From Branchiostoma floridae (Eukaryota; Chordata; Leptocardii; Amphioxiformes; Branchiostomatidae): 64,000 bases of DNA. Shown here one piece after another: positions 54,927-64,000 of the stretch. The notes under the pieces are model-generated. The model searched no databases. It was not told where the DNA came from and worked only from the letters and a program-made list of their open reading frames with translations. The DNA is taken from contig NC_049993.1 of NCBI RefSeq assembly GCF_000003815.2, forward strand, positions 12,262,106 through 12,326,105. The letters are read 5' to 3'. Each line of letters begins with the position of its first letter. The first letter of the stretch is position 1. The position numbers were made by a program, and so were the translations under genes.

Positions 54927-55404
54927 TAGTGCTGTGTACTGGTACTGTGTACTGGTACTGTACCATGAAAATTGATTAGGTACAGGTCCAAAATACTGGA
55001 TCATGAAGTACCGGTACTGTACCGATATAAATATACACCAAGTCTATGTTTATTTTGTGATTGATCTCCTAACCTCATAGCCTCATGCAATGCCAAACAT
55101 TACAAAAGTGACACATTGGAACAGCGTTACTAATTATATGCGACAGATCATTCAGGAGGGCCGGGAGTTTTGATAGCAAGGCCAAAGGAGTTTGGCAGTA
55201 GGAACCCAGTTATATTCTTTGAATAAAAATGTTGACAAGTTGTAAACAGCTTATTAATGTTTCTGTCATTATTGAAGAGGTTCAGAGGAACACATGTTGA
55301 TTTGTAAAATTGTTTAGGTAGAGGTACAGGTCTGGACCCTGTACCAGCTATAATCCTATGTATTGGTACCTGTACGGTACCAGTACCTGATGTACGCAGC
55401 ACTA
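54927..55404. mobile_element. Foldback element, hAT-like (TAGTGCTG termini)
   Basis: TAGTGCTGTGTACTGGTAC at the left and GTAC...GTACGCAGCACTA at the right are inverted. The flanks TACATAAC (54919-54926) and CACATAAC (55405-55412) form an 8-bp duplication with one mismatch. The interior is full of GGTAC motifs on both sides. Inserted between the RPA-like and helicase genes. Confidence 0.7.
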
Positions 55405-55557
55405 CACATAACTGATCTTAGAAAGTCTGGAAGATTTAATATGGTATTATGGTATATACTATATTGACTCTGGTTTGGTTATAGAAATAGAGGTGAAAGT
55501 TTGTGAGAGGAAGGACATTATTACTGTAGGTGTGAGGATGTACAATATTATTACAAC

Positions 55558-56238
55558 CAGGGCTCGAAATTCCTTTTTGGAAGTTGAAGTGCACTGGTGG
55601 ACCCAACGTTAAGAATTACGTGCACAGAAAGATTGTTGGGCCTTTTGCGCACCATATAAAATAAAGGTTGACTGTCAGTGAAACATATTACATTTAACAC
55701 CATTAAGAACTTCAATCTGTAATTTTATAGCTAACGTTAACTTAAAAATCTTAAACACTTAGTAATACATCAAAGAAAGAATTGGTTTTTCTGATACTTA
55801 CATTTCAGTTTATTCTGTATATTAGTGTCGTACAACATACAAAAATAGCTAGGTGCAATGGTGCATTCACAGAAATGTCCACAAAAATTAGGTGTACACA
55901 ATTCCTATCCAGGGTGCACAAAGCGCAGTCATGCACCTAGCCTGGATACCAGTCCCTCGCTCTATACAAGGAACCTCCTTGCTCTATACTATAGCCCTTT
56001 CGCGGTAATGTATAATCCTTATGCCAGGGAAGGTCCAAGCCCCAGTCTCTATTTGCACTCAGAGGTAATGGCATCCAGTTTCTGATAACTATACTGTGCG
56101 AGAGATAATCAGGGCCAGCGTGCTGTGTTTGGCGGCGGGGCTAATCGGTTGCCGGCCCGAAGTGATTAGCGAGTATAGCACGGCGGTCTGGATACCAGGC
56201 TATCATGCACCCGGTATTAATAGTAATTTGGAGCACTG
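55558..56238. mobile_element. Foldback element (CAGGGCTCGAAAT termini), copy 2, with a nested insertion
   Basis: CAGGGCTCGAAATT at the left is mirrored by AATTTGGAGCACTG at the right with two mismatches. Interior GTGCAC and GGGTGCAC motifs match the copy at 11522-11874. It is split by the element at 55938-56202. Confidence 0.6.
55938..56202. mobile_element. Nested foldback element with perfect 9-bp duplication (TAGCCTGGATACCAG)
   Basis: The 15-bp termini TAGCCTGGATACCAG and CTGGATACCAGGCTA are perfect inverted repeats, flanked by TCATGCACC on both sides (55929-55937 and 56203-56211). Length 265 bp. A 9-bp duplication points to Mutator-like transposons. It interrupts the element at 55558-56238, so it is the younger insertion. 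Confidence 0.88.
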
Positions 56239-57972
56239 AGAACGATATATAGTAATCGATGATTAAATAAAATTGAGAGAATATTTCCTGTATTACTAGT
56301 AAAGTGAAGTCGTTAGAATGTTGTTGTTTTCTCATTTCATGGCTTAATTAACGAGTGGGGTAGAGGTTAGAAGAATATTGTCGCTTATGTTGTTGCTTTG
56401 TCTTCTACACGTGGTGGTAGGTGCGACGTGTGATTGAAATTCTCCTCAAAGTATATCATTTAATGTAAGTGAGAAATGGTTGGGAGAATAGAAGGTTTGA
56501 TCTCGAGATGAAATCTTTAGACTTGAACAGTGATAAGTGAATTTTCAAGTTTAGGCTTTAAAATTTGGACTTTAAGTCTTTCAAGTACAGGTCCGGAAAT
56601 TTAGCAGTTATAAACTGTAAGTTGGAATATATTGGTGGGATGGAATTGTATATTGCAGTGAAACTTTGTAGTGTTACTTGTTTGAAACTTGAGAAAATGG
56701 CGATGATATTAACGTAAATGCTTTTTTGTTGACGTTCCTGGAAGTTGCGTGATGGCAGAGTTGAACAGTTTTGTCGAAAGGCGCCTTAATATATAGCACA
56801 TAGTGATGGATTAAATATTATAGTGACGAAAAAGAGACAACTTACTTGACAAGGACAGCACGATGCTTGAAGCTGTTGACTGGTGTTGACTATTTGTTGA
56901 CAGAATGGACTGATTTGATGGAAGTAGGGTGATATGAGGGTCTGCATGGTGACTTCGTAAAGGGTAGGCCGTTCATTTTCATTTCGAGTAATTCGTGGAA
57001 AAGCAGTTTTATTCACGTAATGCGGAGCAAGAGGACCAAATTTTGTGAAATTGCCTTTCTTTATTTTAGTGTACTAAGAAGAGGGTTCTTCTGAATTCAG
57101 CGTTGAGTGTTGTCGAGATTCCCCATAGTGACCCGCTGCGTGTTTGTTTTCATCCGGGACTCTTAGTCCAGCAGTTTCAACCAATTACAGCTGTCGGTTA
57201 CAGGAGCATAGGAATTGTACCGAGTATGCAAATAAGACTGTACTATGGATGCAAACTATGGAAACTAATTGCAGAGAGTGAGTGAAACAAATATATTCAA
57301 CATATATTGTATATGTACAACTTGAATGTATTCAATATTATGCGAATCTTGAGAAACGTATGCTCTTGTAAGTCAGGAGTTGCAGTGACCATATATTAAG
57401 TTACACATAAATAATGGGACAAAGGACAGTGTGTGATTGTACATGTATGCTTTTATTTTGATCAAATTTTATGAAGTCAGAAACATGGCCTTCACATTGT
57501 CTAGCATGAAAAGGGGAACTTAGTACTATGTTGCAGGGCAAAAATTGGGAAGTTGCGATACACAATCATTTTCAGCACAATTATCATTGAGTTAAAGTCC
57601 ACAAATGATGTAAGTTAGAAATTGCTCAATACAATATGATTCTCTACTGTGTTGTATATATAACGTTAAAGACAAATATGGTTGATGTGAAAACGAGCAA
57701 GAGATTTGACACATTAAAAGTTTGTGTGAGATAGATACTCTACTCTACTCTACTCTTACTTAAGGTATAATCAGACGTTCTTGAGGTGGAAATACACCAT
57801 TGGTACAAAGACATTAAGTGAAATTGCTGTGCTATGTGCTGGCAGACACTACATGTACAAGGAAGCTTACTCCAAGGGCATATTCAGGTACAACTGATTG
57901 ATGTTAGGGAGATTAGGTGGACATAATGTGTTGGAGTTCTGTAAATGGCTGTAAGTAAAATGTGAGGTAATG
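56239..57972. other. Helitron interior between the RPA-like and helicase genes: no gene seen
   Basis: AT-rich. The part at about 56975-57140 resembles 2015-2170 (AGTAATTCGT, AATTGCCTT-CTTTATTTTAG, GAATTCAGCGTTGAGTGTTG versus GAATTTAGCATAAAGCGTTG). A short CTCTA microsatellite lies near 57738-57757. Confidence 0.4.
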
Positions 57973-58528
57973 NNNNNNNNNNNNNNNNNNNNNNNNNNNN
58001 NNNNNNNNNNNNNNNNNNNNNNNNNNNNNNNNNNNNNNNNNNNNNNNNNNNNNNNNNNNNNNNNNNNNNNNNNNNNNNNNNNNNNNNNNNNNNNNNNNNN
58101 NNNNNNNNNNNNNNNNNNNNNNNNNNNNNNNNNNNNNNNNNNNNNNNNNNNNNNNNNNNNNNNNNNNNNNNNNNNNNNNNNNNNNNNNNNNNNNNNNNNN
58201 NNNNNNNNNNNNNNNNNNNNNNNNNNNNNNNNNNNNNNNNNNNNNNNNNNNNNNNNNNNNNNNNNNNNNNNNNNNNNNNNNNNNNNNNNNNNNNNNNNNN
58301 NNNNNNNNNNNNNNNNNNNNNNNNNNNNNNNNNNNNNNNNNNNNNNNNNNNNNNNNNNNNNNNNNNNNNNNNNNNNNNNNNNNNNNNNNNNNNNNNNNNN
58401 NNNNNNNNNNNNNNNNNNNNNNNNNNNNNNNNNNNNNNNNNNNNNNNNNNNNNNNNNNNNNNNNNNNNNNNNNNNNNNNNNNNNNNNNNNNNNNNNNNNN
58501 NNNNNNNNNNNNNNNNNNNNNNNNNNNN
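57973..58528. other. Assembly gap (556 N)
   Basis: Unknown bases. The right border cuts into a unit of the 47-bp minisatellite, so the gap probably holds more of that array, and its true size is uncertain. Confidence 0.98.
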
Positions 58529-59217
58529 TCAGCTGGGTACCACATGCACGAGTGGATTTCGATGATAGACCTGCAGTCAGCTGAGTGGGTGCAGCATGAA
58601 CGGGTGGGGTCCGGATACTGCGGTCAGCTGAGTGGGTACCGCATGCACGGGTGGGGTTCGGATACTGCGGTCAGCTGACCGCATGCACGGGTGGGGTCTG
58701 GATACTGCGGTCAGCTGACCGCATGCACGGGTGGGGTCTGGATACTGCCGTCAGCTGACCGCATGCACGGGTGGGTTTTGATGAACTGCGGTCAGCTGAG
58801 TGGGTACCGCATGCACGGGTGGGGTCCGGATACTGCGGTCAGTTGTCAGTGGGTACCGCATGCACGGGTGGGGTCCGGATACTGCGGTCAGCTGAGTGGG
58901 TACCGCATGCACGGGTGGTGTTCGGATACTGCGGTCAGCTGAGTCATGAGTGGGTACCGCATGCACGGGTGGGGTTCGGATACTGCGGTCAGCTGAGTGG
59001 GTACCGCATGCACGGGTGGATTTCGAGGAACTGCAGTCAGCTGAGTGGGTCACCGCATGCACGGGTGGGGTCCGGATACTGCGGTCAACTGAGTGGGTAC
59101 CGCATGCACGGGTGGATTTCGATGAACTGCAGTCAGCTGAGTGGGTACCGCATGCACGGGTGGGGTTCGGATACTGCGGTCAGCTGAGTGGGTACAGCAT
59201 GCACGGGTGGGGTACAT
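58529..59217. repeat. 47-bp minisatellite array
   Basis: About 15 units of GTCAGCTGAGTGGGTACCGC / ATGCACGGGTGGGG / TTCGGATACTGCG. Three units lack the AGTGGGTAC piece and are about 40 bp. Four units end in ATTTCGATGAACTGCA-like sequence instead of TTCGGATACTGCG and are scattered among the others. Each unit contains CAGCTG and GCATGC palindromes. The unit length is not a multiple of three, so the long ORFs across the array are artefacts. It lies between the Helitron genes and is GC-rich against AT-rich surroundings. Confidence 0.95.
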
Positions 59218-59248
59218 GATGGTTTCTGCATTTGTGGTACGAATGATA

Positions 59249-59384
59249 CTGAGCAATTTTGTTACACAGGTGTAGTTTTTATGGGTTTTATAGTGAGCAA
59301 TATTGTTGCAGAGGTGTAGTTTTCATATATTATAGTGAGTAATTTGGTTACACAAGTGTAGTTTTTATGGGTTTTACAGTAATT
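59249..59384. repeat. Three diverged tandem units of about 48 bp
   Basis: GTGTAGTTTTTATGGGTTTTA with GTGAGCAATTTTGTTACACAG repeats three times just beyond the helicase stop codon. Confidence 0.75.
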
Positions 59385-59437
59385 ATGTCATGTTACTTTT
59401 CTATTTAGCAGTGTGAGGTAAATAGTCAGATGCATGA

Positions 59438-62400
59438 TCATGTGTCTTCTGTCTCTTGAGTTTGAGAATTATGTGTTATACTGTCAGTTAGCCTTTTCAT
59501 TTCTCTTATCACAGATTGAAATACTGAGATTTTTTTTGGTTTAAAGTCTAGCAATGCTAAGCCATCAATAGAGGTAACTCTGCTCAGGGCAACATAGGTC
59601 TGGCCAGAGCTGAACACTTTGTCTCCAATGTCAAGTACTGCTTTTGTCAATGAAAGTCCTTGTACTTTGTGCACAGTTGATGCATATGAAAGTTGAAGTG
59701 GAACCGCGGTTCGAGTGAAAACTGTGCCATAGTGTGCAAAAAATCTTGCTGTGATTGGTCGAATAAGAATAGCGTTGTTTTTGCAATGGTCTTGTATTGT
59801 TTGGCCAACCTTGGGGTTATCAAACTTGACATACACTCCTGTAATTGTTTGTTCATTAAGGCTTGTTGACTCACTCAGTTCATCACTTCCAGAGTTTTCA
59901 AATAGGAAGTCTTCAACAGTGCCTTGTGCACCATTCACAAGTCCATCTTCACTCAGTATATTTCTCAAAAGCATAACACGGCAACCTTGGGCAAGGTGGA
60001 GGTTCTTTTCAAGACCAGCTGTTTCACTTGTATTTGTTGATATGAGATCTTTTGCAGGGATGTCTTTTGCATTTACAGGACCATCAATCATTTCATCGAT
60101 TGCTGTTAGTACATGTACTTGTGTATTCGTTTCAAGGTGCAGTCTTTCAAGTTGCTCTTTATTGTACTGTGCAGCTTGATCTCTTGTTGGAAAGATATGA
60201 AGTGCTGATGAAAATGGAGATTGTTGAATATCTGACTTTGTCATCACACGATTTGAAAGGAGGGTAATGTCTGCATTGTTTGGAAGTCCGACACGTACTC
60301 TGTTCAAAAGCTCTGTGTACTCTTTGTCACCATTTTGTCTGTGATTGACTGTCAGAAATAGGGGCTTGAAGAATGATCTCCACAAATGAATAAGAGGTTC
60401 ATGCTGATCTGGTGGGTCTTCAAATATAAATCTTCCAAAGACAGGTTTCAACTGGTAGAAGTCGCCAAAGGCAATGATATTCAGATTGCCGAAGTAGCTG
60501 TGTTGGTCAGCAGTAGTGTCTTTGATTTCTGATAGGCGTAGGTGAATGTGTTCCAGTCTGACGTTGCTTATCATACTTATTTCATCAATTATAACTGTGT
60601 GAACGTTGTTGAATTTGCGTCGGAGTTGTGACAGCTTTTCAGCACTGAGTGGTAGGTATTGTGTTTTTCCCTTTCGGGTATGGTCAACAGGTAGTGATAG
60701 AGCTGAATGTGCTGTGGAGCCACCGATGTTGTAGGCGCTTACACCTGTTGGTGCGGTGAGTACGACAGGAGATGTTGGTTGGTTAGATATTCTGATCAAG
60801 TATTCATTGATTATTTTGATAAGAAAGCTTTTGCCACAGCCTGCTCCTCCTGTTACAAAGAGTCGCAAAGATTCTGGTTTGGGGTTGGCTGGGTTGACTT
60901 CATGTTTTTGCAGTGCCACAAAATGCTGTTTGACTGTATCAAATATCTGTTGTTGGTCATGTGACATATTACTAAGTGCTTGGTAGAATGCATTATCACT
61001 CATTGTGTTACGAGTGAGATTATTCCATGCCAGTGAATCATCATGTAGCATAGTAAGATTTTCAGATGTGCTGTCGACATTGTTGGTGGTACTTTGAGCA
61101 GCAGTAGCAGCTGCTGCTTGATGTGCATTTTGTGATGTCCATTGTGGATCAAGGTAAAGCCCTTCCGTGTCAAATTCATGGTTGATTTGTAGCTGCTGAT
61201 GAGTCACATTGGGTGCAAGGGTATCAGCAATAGATGAAAGATCATTTGACAGCAGCCGCACTTGCATGATGGCTTGTTCTATTTCTGTTGTGAAGTGCAC
61301 ATGTTGTGCAAGGCTGTAGTCAAATAGATTTTTTTTTGCAATGAAAGCATCTTGAGCAGAAGCGTAGTTACTAACTATGTCATTTTCATTTCTCCATGGG
61401 CAGTATAGGTATAACAGGCCATAGAAATAGTCATCTCCATTTCCAGAGGTCAGTCTTGTGCCTCTGACACATGCATATTTGTGGCGTTTTTTAATCCATT
61501 TGTCACATTGCTGCAACTTGACATTTTCAGAAGCACTTGATGGTTTAGTTGAGGTCACTGAGTATGATGCTGCAAATGTGTATAATGACATTTTGTCCCA
61601 TGGATCACCATGTGGTCTCATTGCATAATACTGTGCAGTGCCGTTTATGAAAATGTCTGTTGATGTGTCATCAAGTTGAGCAAGTTCATCTCTGGGTTTG
61701 AGCAGGCGCATTCTACTCTCAGGTGGCCTGGTGTTTATTGAGACAGTTAATCTTGAGGATCTTATGAGTGGTAGGTTTGCAAGTCTATATCCAACTTCTT
61801 GTGCACTGACCAGTCGATGACTGAGTACTGTGTTGCCAATTTGGGCCAATCGTGTTCTTTTTGTACTGTCACGTGGAAGGTTGGACAGACTGGCAGAAAT
61901 TGCTGTTTGGAGATTGTCAGGCTCAGCTTTTGAGATGTACATACATGCATAGTAGGCTGCACCATACTTGGAACCAACCATTTGTATGTCCATGTTGGAT
62001 TGCATATGCATGAGCAATGTAGGGTTGTATGCATTTATCCAGATATCTTCTTGTGTTCGTTTGGTGACGTAAAACTGTGCACTTCTGTTTGGATCAACGT
62101 CTAGTCTGAGTCTTGTAGTGTCTGAAACTTCTCGAGGAAAGTAAAATCGGCAGTTTACTCGTGTCTTCTTACATGTGCTGGTGTGATGATGAGTCTGATA
62201 TTTGGAGACTAGTTCATACAAGAGAGAGTTCTTGTCATCTGGTAGTTGTGTCGAAACATACTTGTCTATGAATGCAGGTGCACTTTGTCTTCCTTCTGTT
62301 GTGTCAAGGTTGGGAGCATTGGCAACCCAGAACATACAGTGTAAATGGGGCGAGCCCCTCATCTGAAACTCTATTCTCACCCAGTGGTCTGTGATGATAC

Positions 62401-64000
62401 CAATAGGATGTTTTGAACTCTTCAGTACAAAGCGTAGCAGTGCATCAGTGCGGCGGTTGAAGTGAATAGCACACATGACAGGGTCTGATCTCATCAGGTT
62501 CCATTTCTCGTGTCGTGGTAATGCTTTCGCTTCTTCATAGGTCAGATCAGGATTGAGGGTCATGAACAGTTCTGGCCAGTTTAGGTCATTAGCAGACACA
62601 GTGACAAACCAAGTTGGCGGTCCAATTGTGTTTATTTTTGCTAGCAAGTTTAGCAGTTGATCCTTGAAATAAGCTGCTGTTCCTCTTATGTTCTTCATAA
62701 AAGTGTATGATGTGCTTTCAACATCTTCATCAATTTGATGATGCAGATCACCTGCTGTTAGTTGCTGTGGTAAGGATTGTGAGGTCACATCTCTCTGCTT
62801 CTGCATTCTACATACAATGGATATTTGATTGTACAGTTTTCTGATTTCATATGAGTTCAAGGCAAAAAAGACCCATGGGATATTTTTCCTCCAGCAATTA
62901 TTGATATTGAGCAATCTTGACTGGAAGTACTGTAAGTCTGTCATTGATACATTACGCGTCTGTTTGAAGCCATTTGTACCATATGGATATAGTTGTGGGA
63001 AACAGTGTTCCTCGAGATTAGTCTCCTTAAAAATACTTTGTGGTGCAGATGTTTCACGGGGTAGTGATATCACTGGTATGTTGTCTGTTGCACTCTGTAA
63101 CAGAGATTGTAACTGAATATTTGGGTTGATGTAGTCACAAGGAAAAGCAGAGACTTCTTGGACAGTAGAAGGTGCACTTGATAAGTCTGTTTCATCATTG
63201 TCTGTGACCATTGGATTGAACTCAGCTGAATTTTCTATCCAGTCTCCAAAGGTAGATATATTTACATTTGAGTACAGATGGTTATGTTTTATTAGCCATG
63301 TAAGGGCCTTATGCATTTGGGAAAACCGTACAATGTGTTGTGAGTCTGTTCTTTGTGTTACAGTTTCATTTGTGTGAGAAGGGTATACAATTACTAGTCC
63401 AGCTGTGTCTTGGTTGCGTGGTAACAGTTGGCAAGTAGTTTCAATGTTGGTAGGGAAACTTATGGCTTGACCTTGCTCACCAAATTGTCCGCCTGGTAAT
63501 ACAATTAATTTGATAAATGTGTATTTCAAACTTACAAGTCTTGTTTCCATTCTAGTGAGCTCTTTCAAGCATGCTGGGGTTTCACCTGGGTCCATATCAT
63601 TAGTCCAAGCATTTGGTATTGGTTTCTCTTTTTCAAGAGAGATTGAACACCTTGAACACAGATGGTATTGACTGGAGTTGTCATTTTCATTGCGGATGAC
63701 TATTTTGTCTATGGTAGTGTTGGTACAGTTTTGGACTTGGTCATGAAATAAGAATTTTCTACATATGATACAGTAGTATTTTGGTTGCTGCTTTATATAG
63801 CAATGGAATGCAGGAAACTCAGATTTGAATTGTTCACTGTCATTGTCCATGTAATCTATGCTATGCTCTTTAACATATTTTGTAGCCTTGATTTGTCTTT
63901 GCTTGTCACATTGATTTCTCATTCGTTGTGTTTTTTCCTGTGGACTTTCTTGTTCTCTTTTAGCTTGAAGCTTTGTTCTTTGTCTTTGCACCTTGCTCCT
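59438..64000 (-). CDS. Helitron Rep/helicase protein (partial at the right edge)
   Basis: An uninterrupted ORF of more than 1517 codons ends at 59438 and stays open to the window edge, so the true start is outside. Order of parts, counted from 63991: a Lys/Gln-rich N-terminus, cysteine pairs CIIC (74-77) and CSRC (112-115) that suggest a zinc finger, the Rep nuclease with HUH motif in RGSPHLHCMFW (near 548), and catalytic tyrosines in YYACMYISKAE (near 680). Next is the PIF1-type superfamily 1 helicase, with Walker A GGAGCGKSF (near 1050), IIDEISMIS, AFGDFYQLKPVFG, a HRQ motif, TVHKVQGLSL and YVALSRVTS. Helitrons move by rolling-circle transposition, in which Rep nicks and rejoins DNA and the helicase unwinds it. 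Every core motif is intact and there are no stops, so this copy may be recent or active. Confidence 0.93.
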   Translation of the reverse strand, partial: RSKVQRQRTKLQAKREQESPQEKTQRMRNQCDKQRQIKATKYVKEHSIDYMDNDSEQFKSEFPAFHCYIKQQPKYYCIICRKFLFHDQVQNCTNTTIDKIVIRNENDNSSQYHLCSRCSISLEKEKPIPNAWTNDMDPGETPACLKELTRMETRLVSLKYTFIKLIVLPGGQFGEQGQAISFPTNIETTCQLLPRNQDTAGLVIVYPSHTNETVTQRTDSQHIVRFSQMHKALTWLIKHNHLYSNVNISTFGDWIENSAEFNPMVTDNDETDLSSAPSTVQEVSAFPCDYINPNIQLQSLLQSATDNIPVISLPRETSAPQSIFKETNLEEHCFPQLYPYGTNGFKQTRNVSMTDLQYFQSRLLNINNCWRKNIPWVFFALNSYEIRKLYNQISIVCRMQKQRDVTSQSLPQQLTAGDLHHQIDEDVESTSYTFMKNIRGTAAYFKDQLLNLLAKINTIGPPTWFVTVSANDLNWPELFMTLNPDLTYEEAKALPRHEKWNLMRSDPVMCAIHFNRRTDALLRFVLKSSKHPIGIITDHWVRIEFQMRGSPHLHCMFWVANAPNLDTTEGRQSAPAFIDKYVSTQLPDDKNSLLYELVSKYQTHHHTSTCKKTRVNCRFYFPREVSDTTRLRLDVDPNRSAQFYVTKRTQEDIWINAYNPTLLMHMQSNMDIQMVGSKYGAAYYACMYISKAEPDNLQTAISASLSNLPRDSTKRTRLAQIGNTVLSHRLVSAQEVGYRLANLPLIRSSRLTVSINTRPPESRMRLLKPRDELAQLDDTSTDIFINGTAQYYAMRPHGDPWDKMSLYTFAASYSVTSTKPSSASENVKLQQCDKWIKKRHKYACVRGTRLTSGNGDDYFYGLLYLYCPWRNENDIVSNYASAQDAFIAKKNLFDYSLAQHVHFTTEIEQAIMQVRLLSNDLSSIADTLAPNVTHQQLQINHEFDTEGLYLDPQWTSQNAHQAAAATAAQSTTNNVDSTSENLTMLHDDSLAWNNLTRNTMSDNAFYQALSNMSHDQQQIFDTVKQHFVALQKHEVNPANPKPESLRLFVTGGAGCGKSFLIKIINEYLIRISNQPTSPVVLTAPTGVSAYNIGGSTAHSALSLPVDHTRKGKTQYLPLSAEKLSQLRRKFNNVHTVIIDEISMISNVRLEHIHLRLSEIKDTTADQHSYFGNLNIIAFGDFYQLKPVFGRFIFEDPPDQHEPLIHLWRSFFKPLFLTVNHRQNGDKEYTELLNRVRVGLPNNADITLLSNRVMTKSDIQQSPFSSALHIFPTRDQAAQYNKEQLERLHLETNTQVHVLTAIDEMIDGPVNAKDIPAKDLISTNTSETAGLEKNLHLAQGCRVMLLRNILSEDGLVNGAQGTVEDFLFENSGSDELSESTSLNEQTITGVYVKFDNPKVGQTIQDHCKNNAILIRPITARFFAHYGTVFTRTAVPLQLSYASTVHKVQGLSLTKAVLDIGDKVFSSGQTYVALSRVTSIDGLALLDFKPKKISVFQSVIREMKRLTDSITHNSQTQETEDT

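Noticed and set aside
57913-58584. ORFs of about 200 residues at 57913-58584
   Set aside because: They consist almost wholly of the N gap.
58529-59217. CRISPR-like array
   Set aside because: Units are contiguous with no unique spacers, and the genome is eukaryotic.
58691-59256. Several ORFs of 68-138 residues across the minisatellite on both strands
   Set aside because: They follow from the repeat unit lacking stops in several frames. The period is 47, so the units shift frame.

Overview
The window reads as animal nuclear DNA, most probably from a lancelet (amphioxus, Branchiostoma). That assignment is inference. It rests on chordate-like proteins split by GT-AG introns, an initiator tRNA-Met with eukaryotic features, AT-rich introns, and a dense load of small foldback transposons, non-LTR retrotransposon tails and a Helitron. 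Nothing bacterial or plasmid-like is present.

Layout, left to right. At 279-2827 (-) there is a two-exon integrase-domain gene of the KRBA2/SCAND3/Ginger type. It appears to sit inside an intron of DPH5, whose last exon is at 4571-4791 (+). A 2.7 kb gene-poor stretch follows. CARM1, the arginine methyltransferase, then fills 7514-27819 (-). I could thread 14 constitutive coding positions with matching splice phases to a 601-residue protein. CARM1 also carries a duplicated 39-bp exon (17087-17125 and 17544-17582) and an alternative, truncating terminal exon (10392-10491). RPF1, a Brix-domain ribosome biogenesis factor, starts 536 bp away head to head and runs 28356-32428 (+) in nine exons. Next come an initiator tRNA-Met (33393-33464, +), a single-exon beta-1,3-glycosyltransferase (37332-38543, -) with a probably long 3' UTR, and a single-exon histamine H3-like GPCR (40482-41456, -). 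DBF4, the Cdc7 kinase activator, follows at 43008-47314 (+, six exons). The first coding exon of a TESK-type kinase is at 49988-50221 (+); its later exons are not in the window.

From about 52.9 kb to the right edge the DNA is dominated by a Helitron on the minus strand. Its parts are a Rep/helicase ORF open to the window edge (59438 to 64000), an RPA-like OB-fold/zinc-ribbon gene (53762-54826), a 47-bp minisatellite abutting an assembly gap, and nested foldback elements.

The host genes are largely independent housekeeping or signalling genes rather than a pathway. CARM1 and RPF1 probably share a bidirectional promoter. The strongest unusual signals are the CARM1 duplicated exon that would alter the cofactor-binding helix, the CARM1 truncating exon, the near-complete Helitron with its own RPA, an 88-bp perfect palindrome, and several foldback families whose target-site duplications can be read directly (8 bp hAT-like, 9-10 bp Mutator-like).
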